Source of the DNA: Oscillospiraceae bacterium
GTDB taxonomy: Bacteria; Bacillota; Clostridia; Oscillospirales; Oscillospiraceae
Length of the DNA: 64,000 nucleotides
Direction of reading: 5' to 3'
NCBI GenBank assembly: GCA_009777235.1
Contig: WRMH01000009.1
Coordinates: 25,057-89,056, forward strand
Numbering within the stretch: the stretch's first letter is position 1; the number at the start of each line of letters is the position of its first letter. Of the stretch, positions 52,853 to 61,482 are shown one piece after another. A program made the position numbers and the translations under genes. The notes beneath the pieces are model-generated. The model saw only the letters and a list, made by a program, of their open reading frames with translations. It was not told where the DNA came from and searched no databases.

Positions 52853-53521
52853 CTAATAGCCCGCTCCTTTCGCCGTTTCTGTGCATAGGATTTTGACAGC
52901 GGAGCTTGTTCCCAGCCTTTTTGCCCCGTGGTCTAAAAATGCTATCATGTCCTCCCGGATGCGAATCCCTCCGGCGGCTTTGATTTTTACGCCCTGTCCC
53001 ACATTTGCTTTAAAGAGCTTGATGTCGTCGAGCGTCGCTCCCCCCGTGCCGAAACCTGTTGATGTTTTGATGTAGTCCGCCCCTGAATCCGTAACTACCT
53101 GACATAGGGCGATCTTCTCCGCCTGCGTCAAATAACATGTTTCGACTATGACTTTAAGTATCTTTACACCCACAAGCTGCTTTAGCGTATAGATTTCTTC
53201 CCTCACTTTGTCAAACTCACCGTTTTTTACGTCGGCAAGGTTTATTACCATGTCAAGCTCGTCGGCGCCGTCGCCAAGGGCTATTTGCACAGCGGCGGAT
53301 TTTGTGTAAATGCTGTCATAACCGAGAGGAAACCCTATGACCGAGCAGATATTGAGCGACGGAAAAAGTGAGCGGACGTGTTTTATATAGCAAGGCGGAA
53401 TACAAACGCAGGCCGTTTTGTAAGTGACAGCCTCGCCGCATAATCTTTCAATATCCGCCTGCGTTGCGGTCATAGTGAGCAATGTATGATCCACATGACT
53501 AAAAATCGTCGAATTATCCAT
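52853..53521 (-). CDS. deoC: Deoxyribose-phosphate aldolase
   Basis: 222 residues. The Schiff-base Lys is in DYIKTSTGF and the second active-site Lys in VKIKAAGGIR. It splits 2-deoxyribose 5-phosphate to glyceraldehyde 3-phosphate and acetaldehyde. AAAAGGAG precedes the ATG. It forms an operon with the phosphorylase gene; no deoB (phosphopentomutase) is in the window. Palindromic AT-rich sequences lie in its promoter region. Confidence 0.96.
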   Translation of the reverse strand: MDNSTIFSHVDHTLLTMTATQADIERLCGEAVTYKTACVCIPPCYIKHVRSLFPSLNICSVIGFPLGYDSIYTKSAAVQIALGDGADELDMVINLADVKNGEFDKVREEIYTLKQLVGVKILKVIVETCYLTQAEKIALCQVVTDSGADYIKTSTGFGTGGATLDDIKLFKANVGQGVKIKAAGGIRIREDMIAFLDHGAKRLGTSSAVKILCTETAKGAGY

Positions 53522-53542
53522 ATGGTTCTCCTTTTGTGACTG

Positions 53543-53569
53543 CTATATACTGCCATATGTTGTATATAG
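53543..53569 (-). promoter_or_regulatory. Palindromic operator candidate of deoC
   Basis: CTATATAC and GTATATAG are exact arms 11 bases apart, just downstream of a possible promoter (TTGCTA, 17 bases, TAATCT on the minus strand). The site could bind a DeoR- or CytR-like repressor; no regulator gene is linked. Confidence 0.4.
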
Positions 53570-53653
53570 ATTACCATATTTTATCCGTCATAGCAACTAT
53601 ATGTTGATATATGACGAAGTTTTATGAATTTTTTAATATTTTTTTGAATATTG

Positions 53654-53682
53654 TTGACAGAGTAGATACAATGTGTTACAAT
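53654..53682 (+). promoter_or_regulatory. Promoter of the 98-residue conserved protein and cell-wall hydrolase
   Basis: A perfect TTGACA, 17 bases and TACAAT, with a transcript start about 35 bases ahead of AAAAGGAG. It probably serves both genes downstream. Confidence 0.8.
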
Positions 53683-53726
53683 TTGGTTACAGTTATTTTT
53701 AAGTCTTATTTAAAAGGAGTCAGACA

Positions 53727-54023
53727 ATGCCGGTTAACGCGAAAAATAAAATGCTTACATATAAGGGCCGCCCTTTGAGAAGGAAAGATGACATCGTGTA
53801 TTACGGAAGTATGTCCGACAAATATATTATAATGCTTCAAATTACCGAGTCTGAATCTATGGAAGACCTCTCTCTCGCAAAACGCATAGTTGTTCAACTG
53901 CAATATACGGACCCGGAACTAAAATCACGCGACAGAGTTGTAAAAAAGAGCGAGAAAGAAAGTTTCTTTGAGGCAATGGATGTCGCCGCGGTCTGGCTTG
54001 AACGCGCACTCGCATCCGGGTAA
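53727..54023 (+). CDS. Small protein of unknown function
   Basis: 98 residues, charged and soluble. AAAAGGAG lies about nine bases ahead of the ATG and a strong promoter precedes it, so it is a real gene. It begins MPVNAKNKMLTYKGRPLRR and predicts a mixed alpha/beta fold ending in a helix (FEAMDVAAVWLERALASG). I do not recognise a named family. It is followed within 20 bases by a secreted hydrolase gene, so the two are likely cotranscribed. Confidence 0.8.
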   Translation: MPVNAKNKMLTYKGRPLRRKDDIVYYGSMSDKYIIMLQITESESMEDLSLAKRIVVQLQYTDPELKSRDRVVKKSEKESFFEAMDVAAVWLERALASG

Positions 54024-54042
54024 AAGAGGTGTAATTATCATT

Positions 54043-55227
54043 ATGAAAATCATTAAAAAGTTAGTTGCATTACTTGTCCTTGTATCCATTATATCGGCAA
54101 TGTTTACCTTGTTCGCTTCCGCAAACTCGGGCACAATTGCCTGGGGCGCGGCAAATGCCATCGGCAACGGAGTCCGCATACGCTCCGGACCCGGCACCAA
54201 CCATGATATCCTGACGCAGGCTGCCGCCGGTGAAGCGATGGTCATACTTGAACGCACAAACAGCCAATGGTATAAAGTCAACTACAACGGCACCATCGGA
54301 TATGTCAGCGTTCCGTTGCTCGACAGGCCCCGCGTCGTTGCGGATTTTAACGCGGTCGGCACTATCACCGGCAGCGGCGTAAACCTGCGAGACAAGCCAA
54401 ACACCAATTCCGCAGTGCTCGGCAATTACCCGAAAGGCACAGATGTTGTCATTGTCGGCATCAACGAGGGTTGGTATAAAATAAAATATGACGGCAAAAT
54501 CGGCTATATGCGCTCCGATTTTATCAGTATTTTCACCTCCGGCATTGATGACGAAGACGGCCCGGATTCCATTATTACCGGCACAGTGTCCGCAAACAAT
54601 GTAAATATGCGCGCCGGAGCAACCACAAGCTCCACCCTTCTCGGCACTTATTCAAAAGATACGGTAGTTCGAATAATCGGGGCTGAAGACATCTGGTATA
54701 ATGTAATGCACGACGGAAAAACCGGATACATTCGAGCCGATTTATTAAACGTCACACCGGAGTTTTCCATTTTCTCCGATACCTCATCGGCAACTTCCGG
54801 TTCTAATACCGTACCTCAGGTCGCCCCCGTTGTTTCCGCTCCCAATCCAAACGCGGAGCTAAGTCAGCAAATTGTGGATTTGGCTGTCAGCTTTGTCGGC
54901 ACAAAATATGTTTACGGAGGCTCCTCCCCCGCGGGATTTGATTGCTCCGGTCTTACGTCATATGTCTATAAGGCTTTCGGCATCACCTTGACACGCAATG
55001 CCGGCGGGCAGTACCGGGATAACGGCGTTCACGTCAGAAGAGAAGAGCTTGCCCCGGGCGATTTGATTTTCACGTCACTAAACGGAACGACAATCAACCA
55101 TGTGCTTATATACATGGGAAATAACAAAGTGGTTCACGCTTCCAGTTCAAACGGAAAAGTCATCATCGGTAATTTCGACACCGAATATTATGCCAGAACA
55201 TTCTTCGGCGCCAAACGCATAGTATAG
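54043..55227 (+). CDS. Secreted cell-wall hydrolase, three SH3 domains and NlpC/P60
   Basis: 394 residues from the ATG at 54043 (MKIIKKLVALLVLVS), with AGAGGTG upstream; the ORF-track extension lies inside the previous gene. A signal peptide covers about 1-28. Three bacterial SH3 repeats follow near 38-95, 108-165 and 183-245, each with a VNLR/VNMR-type strand and a WYKIKYDGKIGYM-type strand. After a Ser/Pro-rich linker comes NlpC/P60 with catalytic Cys in GFDCSGLTSYV and His in INHVLIYMG. It should cut peptidoglycan stem peptides outside the cell, with the SH3 domains holding it to the wall. Confidence 0.95.
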   Translation: MKIIKKLVALLVLVSIISAMFTLFASANSGTIAWGAANAIGNGVRIRSGPGTNHDILTQAAAGEAMVILERTNSQWYKVNYNGTIGYVSVPLLDRPRVVADFNAVGTITGSGVNLRDKPNTNSAVLGNYPKGTDVVIVGINEGWYKIKYDGKIGYMRSDFISIFTSGIDDEDGPDSIITGTVSANNVNMRAGATTSSTLLGTYSKDTVVRIIGAEDIWYNVMHDGKTGYIRADLLNVTPEFSIFSDTSSATSGSNTVPQVAPVVSAPNPNAELSQQIVDLAVSFVGTKYVYGGSSPAGFDCSGLTSYVYKAFGITLTRNAGGQYRDNGVHVRREELAPGDLIFTSLNGTTINHVLIYMGNNKVVHASSSNGKVIIGNFDTEYYARTFFGAKRIV

Positions 55228-55286
55228 CAAAACCTTTTTCCATCAGGTTTAGTCACAGCCGATGCCGGGTATTTTCGCAGGGTCGC

Positions 55287-55682
55287 TTAGTTTCCAATGA
55301 TCTTTACATAAAACTTCCGATTTCTCGGCGGGTCAAACTCGCAGAAATATATCCCCTGCCACGTTCCGAGAAGCAGCTTGCCGTTTTCAACAATGACAGT
55401 CGCGCTCGAACCCATCGCCGACGCTTTGAGATGTGCTGATGAATTACCCTCGCCGTGCCGGAACTCCGCACGGTCGGGGAACGCTTTATCAAGACCAATC
55501 AACAGGTCATGCACAACATCAGGGTCGGCGTTTTCATTTATTGTAATACCCGCCGTGGTGTGAGGGCAAAATACGACAGCTACGCCGGCCGATACACCGC
55601 TTTTCGTCACGGCTTCACGAACTTTTGGCGTGATGTTGTAAAAATCCTCCCGCTGCGCGGATAGCGTGTATTCATAGAGCAT
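55287..55682 (-). CDS. YjbQ family protein (UPF0047)
   Basis: 131 residues from the ATG at 55682, seven bases after GAGGTG; the TTG two codons upstream is less likely. The family motifs FCPHTTAGITINENAD and FRHGEGNSSAHLKASAMG are present, with conserved His residues that suit a metal site. Some members can replace thiamine phosphate synthase weakly; the physiological role is unknown. A family B repeat lies directly upstream. Confidence 0.92.
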   Translation of the reverse strand: MLYEYTLSAQREDFYNITPKVREAVTKSGVSAGVAVVFCPHTTAGITINENADPDVVHDLLIGLDKAFPDRAEFRHGEGNSSAHLKASAMGSSATVIVENGKLLLGTWQGIYFCEFDPPRNRKFYVKIIGN

Positions 55683-55704
55683 AGCCAATCACCTCACTGA
55701 TAGA

Positions 55705-55746
55705 TTTTGACAAAATCATAAGTCTCCCCTGCTTCTGCAAGCGGTG
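55705..55746 (-). repeat. Repeat family B, copy g
   Basis: On the minus strand CACCGCTTGCAGAAGCAGG continues to GGAGACTTATGATTTTGTC and AAAAT. It is 22 bases upstream of the YjbQ start and codirectional with it. Confidence 0.8.
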
Positions 55747-55843
55747 ATACGGGTATGTACATTATTTTGTACCCCTGTTCAATTTGTAGCCATTAGTTCC
55801 ATAAAGTAAGTGCCTCAGCCCTAACCTCATTTTTTTCTAACGG

Positions 55844-56194
55844 CTATCTTCCGCTCCCTCTCGTAACGAACTTAAGCGAACTGACAATTGCATATATTAC
55901 AATAAGCCCGCAAAGAATCCACATGGGGTATAGCGGCAAACGATATGAAAAAATGCAAAAAGCTGATAAATAGCCAAAGGCAAGAGCAAGACCGCCGAAC
56001 ACAATAGTAAGTTGCCTATACTCAGCCTTTATGTCTACTTTCGCCAACTCTCTTATTTTTTCTTCTTTCCCCATCCAAATCCAAGGATTCGACAATATAG
56101 GGCCTTTGCACCTTGCTGTAAAAGCAGTATAGCCCCCGAGCGCGGCGGCGATAACTGCAAAAATAATGCACAATACGATATTTGTAGTTGCCAT
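55844..56194 (-). CDS. DUF3784-like small membrane protein
   Basis: 116 residues with three hydrophobic segments: IVLCIIFAVIAAALGGYTAF, a middle helix (LTIVFGGLALAFGYLSAFCIF) and a C-terminal one (PMWILCGLIVIYAIV). The layout and the GPILSNPWIWMGKEE loop resemble the DUF3784 family of Bacillota. Function unknown. Two more small envelope genes lie next to it. Confidence 0.75.
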   Translation of the reverse strand: MATTNIVLCIIFAVIAAALGGYTAFTARCKGPILSNPWIWMGKEEKIRELAKVDIKAEYRQLTIVFGGLALAFGYLSAFCIFSYRLPLYPMWILCGLIVIYAIVSSLKFVTRGSGR

Positions 56195-56277
56195 AACTGC
56201 GTTACCTCCAAAAACAAGTCGTCTGTTTAGCAGAATAGATTAATAATACTTGCTTGTCAATAATTTTTTAGAAAATC

Positions 56278-56904
56278 TTAGACGGGCGGCAAAAACTGAG
56301 AAACATCCATAGGCACATTTTCCCAGCCGACGGTAACATCCAGCTCGGCAAAAACAACGTCCAAATCAATTGCTATTATCCAGCCCGCCATATCTTCTGT
56401 CCCTGCTTCCGGGATGTGTCTTTCAGCTTGAACCCGCAATACGCCTTCTTTTTCTGTTAATGCAGTAACTTTATGGCGGATAGACCCGCTTCCCTCGGGA
56501 AAAACGATGAAAACCAAAAAACGGTTTTCAAAAAAGACCTCGCCATACTGATCGTCATTGAAAAAAAGCTCCTCAAATACCCTGCTTAAATTCTGCGGCT
56601 GTATTATTTCATAACTCTCCCGCAGTTCTTCGACAGACCGTATTTTTACAACATTTTCTATATAATCTTGATGGTCAACACGATAGTACAAGTCAGTCCA
56701 GCCTTCAACCGCTGTATCTGCTTGTGTCGCAGCCGGCTGCTCACTTGGAGTTGCTGTGTCTTGATTTGAATCAGAAGTTAGCCCATAGTCGGCTTTTCCG
56801 CCATTTGATGGCTCACTTTGAGTATTTACTGTTGGTTGAGCAGTTTGGCAGGCTGTTAATAAGAAAACTGAAATCAATAACAATAGTATAATCAGGCATT
56901 TCAT
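56278..56904 (-). CDS. Putative lipoprotein of unknown function
   Basis: 208 residues. The signal ends in a clear lipobox (LLTACQ), followed by a Thr/Ser/Gln/Asn-rich linker to about residue 65 and a folded domain with many charged residues. I do not recognise the domain. A family B repeat lies about 25 bases upstream of the start. Confidence 0.75.
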   Translation of the reverse strand: MKCLIILLLLISVFLLTACQTAQPTVNTQSEPSNGGKADYGLTSDSNQDTATPSEQPAATQADTAVEGWTDLYYRVDHQDYIENVVKIRSVEELRESYEIIQPQNLSRVFEELFFNDDQYGEVFFENRFLVFIVFPEGSGSIRHKVTALTEKEGVLRVQAERHIPEAGTEDMAGWIIAIDLDVVFAELDVTVGWENVPMDVSQFLPPV

Positions 56905-56928
56905 TTTCTCTCATCCTTTCGGGTATGG

Positions 56929-56965
56929 TTATCAAAATCATAAGACCCTCGCTTCTTCTGCCTCC
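56929..56965 (-). repeat. Repeat family B, copy h
   Basis: On the minus strand CAGAAGAAGCGAGGGTCTTA continues to TGATTTTGATAACC. Next to it GGCGAAGGCGATATAT recurs from the spacer at 26215-26232, beside copy b. It is codirectional with the lipoprotein gene. Confidence 0.8.
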
Positions 56966-57117
56966 GGCAGCGTTCGGGTTCGGTCATTTCGGCGAAGGCG
57001 ATATATTATAGTGATCATTTAGACGAAAAAAATCACTGTTTGTTTCATAAACTCATATGACGGGGCTTCGCCTCGCCATTAATAAGTACATTATATAAGT
57101 CATAATGAAATATATAC

Positions 57118-57146
57118 TTGACAATGTAATTTGTATATGTTATATT
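57118..57146 (+). promoter_or_regulatory. Promoter of the XRE regulator gene
   Basis: A perfect TTGACA, 17 bases and TATATT. The predicted transcript start falls just before GGAGGTG, so the mRNA has almost no leader and the start codon must be at 57165, not at the upstream ATG. Confidence 0.8.
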
Positions 57147-57164
57147 GTTCGTGGAGGTGAGATT

Positions 57165-57383
57165 TTGGCAAAGAATCTGAAACTAAAAGCGGCAAGGGCG
57201 GCGAAAGATATGTCGCAAAAAGAACTGGCTGAGGCTGTGGATGTTGCTCGCCAAACGATTAACCTGATTGAGCTTGGTGATTACAACCCATCAATAAAGC
57301 TATGCAGAACCATATGCAAGGTTCTCGGAAAAACTCTAAATGACTTATTTTGGGAGGAAAACGAAAATGAAAGCGAAACTTGA
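57165..57383 (+). CDS. XRE-family helix-turn-helix regulator
   Basis: 72 residues, starting with TTG just behind GGAGGTGAGATT. The Cro/C1-type helix-turn-helix is MSQKELAEAVDVARQTINLIE, followed by GDYNPSIKLCRTICKVLGKTLNDLFW, typical of the small YozG/YgzD-like regulators of Bacillota. The 3' end overlaps the membrane protein gene, its likely partner. It probably controls this two-gene operon. Confidence 0.92.
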   Translation: MAKNLKLKAARAAKDMSQKELAEAVDVARQTINLIELGDYNPSIKLCRTICKVLGKTLNDLFWEENENESET

Positions 57384-57801
57384 TGAACGTCAAATCCTCG
57401 AAAGAGGCAAAGTATTTGAGCACGGAGTAATCGCTGCTGTTATTCTGCTCGTTGGAAACGCCGCATTGCATAGCAGCGGAATAGTGTGGGCAAGCGGCTT
57501 CGCACAAAGTATTATTATCATGTTTGCGATTGTCACAATTATATCAGTCGAAATGGTGATTCGTGATGTATATTTCGGGTTTAATCAATTTAACAAATTG
57601 CCCGTTACCATTATTTTTATACTCATAGCCTTGATGTTGTCTATTTTTTCAATGAAGCATATAGTTGATGGCGATGTGTTATTTGAAAATGGCACGCTTA
57701 CGCCAGACGGCGAATATATTCCAACAGCAATTATGGCACTCATTATTGCTGTTTGTATGACAATAACTTTCATAAAAAATCGTCGCAAGCCGGAGGACTA
57801 A
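57367..57801 (+). CDS. Small membrane protein paired with XRE regulator
   Basis: 144 residues from the ATG at 57367, with GGGAGG upstream. Four hydrophobic segments: HGVIAAVILLVGNAALHSSG, QSIIIMFAIVTIISVEMVI, LPVTIIFILIALMLSIF and PTAIMALIIAVCMTITFI. A short XRE regulator followed by such a protein (DUF2178/DUF6773-type) is a frequent pair in Bacillota, but its function is unknown. The start overlaps the regulator stop by 17 bases. Confidence 0.85.
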   Translation: MKAKLDERQILERGKVFEHGVIAAVILLVGNAALHSSGIVWASGFAQSIIIMFAIVTIISVEMVIRDVYFGFNQFNKLPVTIIFILIALMLSIFSMKHIVDGDVLFENGTLTPDGEYIPTAIMALIIAVCMTITFIKNRRKPED

Positions 57802-57948
57802 AAACAATAAAATCAAATTAGAATATAGCTTAGTGCTTCTACAGGATAGCCCGGACGTGCGGCAGCATACGATTGTGCTTTGCCAGTAAAACTCTCTGTG
57901 TTCACTTTACTCCCCAAGATTTATTCGTAATCAGTTACCTCATAGTGA

Positions 57949-58212
57949 TCATTGATTGAAGCCCCCAATACGCTTAACTTCCAAATCAATCCATTGATAA
58001 ATTATTGCTGATATGTTGCTGTATTTTAAGTCAGAGGCATATTCAACACAACGAATCAATTCCACTAAAATCAGATTTATGCGATCAACAACTTCTTGCT
58101 TGAAGCGCATACGGTTAAAGACATTGATTATCAATACATATAATATCACAAAGGAATAGACTGTGATAGTCGCTGTTTTCCTTTCGGGTGAAATATCGCC
58201 ATTGGTGTCCAA
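57949..58212 (-). CDS. Hypothetical protein, possible remnant
   Basis: 87 residues from TTG, with AAGG seven bases upstream. A hydrophobic segment (TVYSFVILYVLIINVF) precedes a helical part with RFKQEVVDRINLILVELIRC. I do not recognise it. It lies directly behind a frameshifted gene in AT-rich DNA, so it may itself be decaying. Confidence 0.35.
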   Translation of the reverse strand: MDTNGDISPERKTATITVYSFVILYVLIINVFNRMRFKQEVVDRINLILVELIRCVEYASDLKYSNISAIIYQWIDLEVKRIGGFNQ

Positions 58213-58234
58213 CTGACAACCTTATTATAAACCT

Positions 58235-58608
58235 TTATTCGTCATTTCTCAACTCAATCTGCATATCCGCATCATACGCCAAATCCCGAAAAAACGCCAC
58301 TATCCAATCATACGGTTCGGCATATTCCGGCTGCAAACTCATATTCATCGCCATCGATTCGTTGCCAAATGTCATAGCCAACGCTTGCATATTTCTGTTC
58401 TCCTTGCGAACAGTCCATTGCGCTGTGCGTTCATCTTTGTAGACATCCGTCACATCGAACAGGAAAAAGAGCGCGGTTATAGTCCTGCGCGGTCATGGTT
58501 TCTTCTTTGATGAAGTGATTTTTAGGCAGATATACGACGGTATAGTCCGTAAAATCCGCTGTTGTGGGTAATGCCGTCATAAATCCGAGCAGGCCATATT
58601 TACTCTTT
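58235..58608 (-). pseudogene. Frameshifted, 5'-truncated gene remnant
   Basis: The minus-strand frame at 58235-58453 (MTDVYKDERTAQWTVRKE and on to ELRNDE) continues upstream only in another frame: KYGLLGFMTALPTTADFTDY, then PKNHFIKEETMTAQDYNRAL. The two join across a run of Ts in GCGCTCTTTTTCCTG, giving NRALFFLFDVTDVYKDE. The 5' end stops at a TGA, so the N-terminus is missing too. The original function is not recognisable. Confidence 0.6.
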
Positions 58609-58716
58609 CCGTTTAATCACAAATGTTAGTGGACAAGTAAACAAAAGTCTGCTAATATTAAAAGTTATTATAGGCTTAATAACTAATTTATATTAAAATA
58701 AAGTTGGGGTGAGTTT

Positions 58717-60366
58717 ATGGCGACTATTACGTTGTACGCAAATAAAATTAACCAAATGCCAACATTGATTTCAAATATCAAACAGTCTGTGGTTGATTAT
58801 AAGGCAGAGCTAGCAGCACTTAGTACAAAAACATTATCAATCAACCAAAATGTATGTAATTTAGATGATGTTATCAACTCTATTCAAGCATCTACACAAA
58901 CACAAGAAGAAAGAATCGCTTCGCTTGATACCTTTCAAGCAAGCATGGAAGATTTTATTGTCGATGTTGTCCGTATTGATGGCGAAGTTTCCGAACTAAT
59001 CAAACAACGCAAAGATGAGTTTTATTCTCGACATTCATATCTTAAACCGGACATTGAAAAAAACGGCTGGGACAATTTCGTGGATGGTTTAAGTTCAGCC
59101 GCAGACTGGTGTAAAGATAATTGGAAAGCAATTGTTACGGTAGTTTTAGTCGTTGTAGCGGTTGTGTTGATATGTACCGGTATTGGAGGAATATTTGCAC
59201 CTATTCTATTAGGTATTGCTAATTTAATTATATCAGGTGCAATTGTAGGAGGTGTCTTGGGAGGAATCTCATGCTTGATTGCCGGAGGCTCGTTCTGGGA
59301 AGGTTTTATCAATGGTGCCTTTACCGGAGCGTTGATGGGTGGATTATTCGGCGGTCTTAGCGGTTTGGGTTTTGTTCTTGGGAGTTCATGTAGACTATTT
59401 GGTAATTCTACTCTACTGAACCAAATAATACCGTACATTGCAAAAACGACTACCGCAATTTCTTTGAGCATGGCAGGATTTGATTTGCTCGCATGGGGTG
59501 CAGGATTGTTTAATCCGGATAATGCTTTAACTGCTTTTAACCATCGATTACATTCCAGTAAAACATATAACACATTTCAAATATCAATAAGTGCACTAGC
59601 AGCTTTCACAAGCGGGTTTAATGTAGGTTTGCAAAATCAAGTCTGTTTTGTGGCAGGAACAATGATTTTAACTGCAACAGGAGTTGTTGAAATAGAGAGG
59701 ATAAGAGCGGGCGATAAGGTTATTTCAACTAACATTGAAACTGATGAAACCGCTGAGAAAAATGTAGTTGAGACTTATATACGTGAAAGCGGTTCGCTTG
59801 TGCATGTTTGGGTTGACGGGAGCGAGACATTAGTTACCCCCGAGCACCCATACTGGGTGCAGAGCAAAGGCTGGGTCATTGCTCGCGAACTGGCCGCCGG
59901 AGATCAACTGCGCAAATCGTGCGGCAAGCTGGTTACTGTACAGGAAATTGAATTAGAGGAACTGGAAAAACCGGTTACTGTATATAACCTCCAAGTCGAA
60001 GATTTCCATACTTATTACGCAGGCAGCGTCTGCGTATTGGTGCATAATGCAAATAATACTTATAACCGTCCTTCTGGACATCGAAAGGGTGTACGAGAGG
60101 AGTCATGGGAAAATGCTAAGAGTTCAGACGGCATTGTAAGAGATCCTTTAACAAAAAGACCAATAGATTCTAACAATCCTTGGGATATGGGTCATAGACC
60201 AGGATACGAGTTTAGAAAACATCAGGCAAGTGCAGCTGAAAGAGGAATAAGCAGAAGACAATTCTTAGACGAGCACAATAACCCAAACCACTATCGACCC
60301 GAGTTACCAAGTTCTAATAGGAGTGGTCTTGCAGAAGACCCAACAAATCTATACCTTGGACCATAA
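58717..60366 (+). CDS. Polymorphic toxin: helical N-terminus, membrane segment, HINT, GH-E-like nuclease
   Basis: 549 residues; GGGGTGAG precedes the ATG. Residues 1-130 are helical and lack a signal peptide, as in LXG/WXG-type secretion heads. Residues about 140-265 are Gly-rich and hydrophobic (VVLVVVAVVLICTGIGGIF). A HINT autoprotease spans Cys310 (VCFVAGTMI) to His443-Asn444 (VLVHN), with TPEHPYWV inside. The last 105 residues hold a small nuclease-like domain with DMGHRPGYEFRKHQAS, HNNPNHYRPE and NRSG, matching the GH-E class of the HNH/EndoVII superfamily. The HINT domain should release the toxin by self-cleavage. Immunity genes follow. Confidence 0.9.
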   Translation: MATITLYANKINQMPTLISNIKQSVVDYKAELAALSTKTLSINQNVCNLDDVINSIQASTQTQEERIASLDTFQASMEDFIVDVVRIDGEVSELIKQRKDEFYSRHSYLKPDIEKNGWDNFVDGLSSAADWCKDNWKAIVTVVLVVVAVVLICTGIGGIFAPILLGIANLIISGAIVGGVLGGISCLIAGGSFWEGFINGAFTGALMGGLFGGLSGLGFVLGSSCRLFGNSTLLNQIIPYIAKTTTAISLSMAGFDLLAWGAGLFNPDNALTAFNHRLHSSKTYNTFQISISALAAFTSGFNVGLQNQVCFVAGTMILTATGVVEIERIRAGDKVISTNIETDETAEKNVVETYIRESGSLVHVWVDGSETLVTPEHPYWVQSKGWVIARELAAGDQLRKSCGKLVTVQEIELEELEKPVTVYNLQVEDFHTYYAGSVCVLVHNANNTYNRPSGHRKGVREESWENAKSSDGIVRDPLTKRPIDSNNPWDMGHRPGYEFRKHQASAAERGISRRQFLDEHNNPNHYRPELPSSNRSGLAEDPTNLYLGP

Positions 60367-60424
60367 TTAAATTCTTGTACATTAAATAGATGCAATTTAA
60401 AATTAAACTGCAAAGGAGAGTAAA

Positions 60425-61000
60425 ATGATTAGCATACAGAAAAAAACTTTATTTGAAAAATTACATGAAGCAATAGGGTTTACTCCTAAAGTCGCTACAT
60501 ATCATGATGCAAGCAATACTTCCAAAATAGATTTGTATGTTGGCGTTGATAGACCTGATTTTGGGATTACGACTTATTCGACAATTGGGTTATCAGAGTC
60601 CTCAATTGACTTAGTAGATAAAAATAATAAAGATATACGAGTTGAATTTATAGGGATTTGTAATAGTGACGTTCTAGAATTTCCGAATATCATTTCTTCA
60701 TGTGCATTTAATATAATTAACAGCAATTATTCTTGTGACCCTGGAACCGTATACCCTAACGTTGTAAAAGCCTATTACCCTAACATTGATTTAAAACATA
60801 TTTTATTCACACCGCCCTATTTATGGGAAACCCTTGGCAATTTAGAGTTAGAAAAATTTCACATTAATTGGCTGATGACAATACCTATTTCCGACAACGA
60901 GCTACAATATTTAGAAACTAATGGTAGCGATGCGCTTGAGGAAGCATTGGAAAAAAACGATGTATGTGTTTTTGACATATATCGCAAATCTATACTATAA
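60425..61000 (+). CDS. SUFU-domain immunity protein
   Basis: 191 residues, GGAGAG just before the ATG. STIGLSESSIDLVDKN in the middle and the C-terminal KHILFTPPYLWETLG with WLMTIPISDNELQYLE match the bacterial suppressor-of-fused family, which is common as immunity protein behind polymorphic toxins with nuclease tips. Its place 58 bases after the toxin gene makes it the best candidate for the cognate immunity protein. Confidence 0.88.
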   Translation: MISIQKKTLFEKLHEAIGFTPKVATYHDASNTSKIDLYVGVDRPDFGITTYSTIGLSESSIDLVDKNNKDIRVEFIGICNSDVLEFPNIISSCAFNIINSNYSCDPGTVYPNVVKAYYPNIDLKHILFTPPYLWETLGNLELEKFHINWLMTIPISDNELQYLETNGSDALEEALEKNDVCVFDIYRKSIL

Positions 61001-61115
61001 TAAGAGATTATTTACCTGGACGAAACAACTGAAAGTGATGACTTGAAAAGAGTTGTAAACTGTCAGTAGTTTTAACCCAAATCGGCAAATAAAATTGAGT
61101 CATAAAGAGAGATTA

Positions 61116-61406
61116 ATGTTGAAAATTATTGACAAAGCGGCATGGCAGATTGATGGTGGGATTCCTGAAGTATTTGTTGTTAAACACTTTAAAACTTTAT
61201 TTGAATGGCTTAATCAGCATGATATGCTATCTGAAGAAGGAAAAGAAGAACTTTTTGATGGTATTGATAATTGTGCGTCATTAAATGAGAATCTTGTTAC
61301 ACCTGATGCATTAATTTTTTGGGAGATGTGTTATGATGAATATTTGAAAGCACTCGAAGATGGGAAATACAGAGCCAACTACTCCAAACGGCAGGGATCA
61401 TCATAA
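61116..61406 (+). CDS. Probable immunity protein of unknown family
   Basis: 96 residues from the ATG at 61116, four bases after AAGAGAG; the TTG seven codons earlier has no such site. It begins MLKIIDKAAWQIDGGIPEEVF-like (actual VFVVKHF) and is acidic and helical. Small acidic proteins of this type are often found among immunity genes. It lies between the SUFU and SUKH genes on the same strand, so a role as a further immunity gene is inferred from context. Confidence 0.7.
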   Translation: MLKIIDKAAWQIDGGIPEVFVVKHFKTLFEWLNQHDMLSEEGKEELFDGIDNCASLNENLVTPDALIFWEMCYDEYLKALEDGKYRANYSKRQGSS

Positions 61407-61482
61407 AACTCAACTATAAAGTTAGTGGATGGTGGAGAAGCTTGCAACATCAATTAACAGGAAAATAGTTTGGAGATTAGTT

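Noticed and set aside
57105-57164. Upstream ATG start for the XRE regulator (92 residues)
   Set aside because: It overlaps the -35/-10 promoter elements and would lie upstream of the transcript start; the TTG at 57165 has a proper ribosome binding site.
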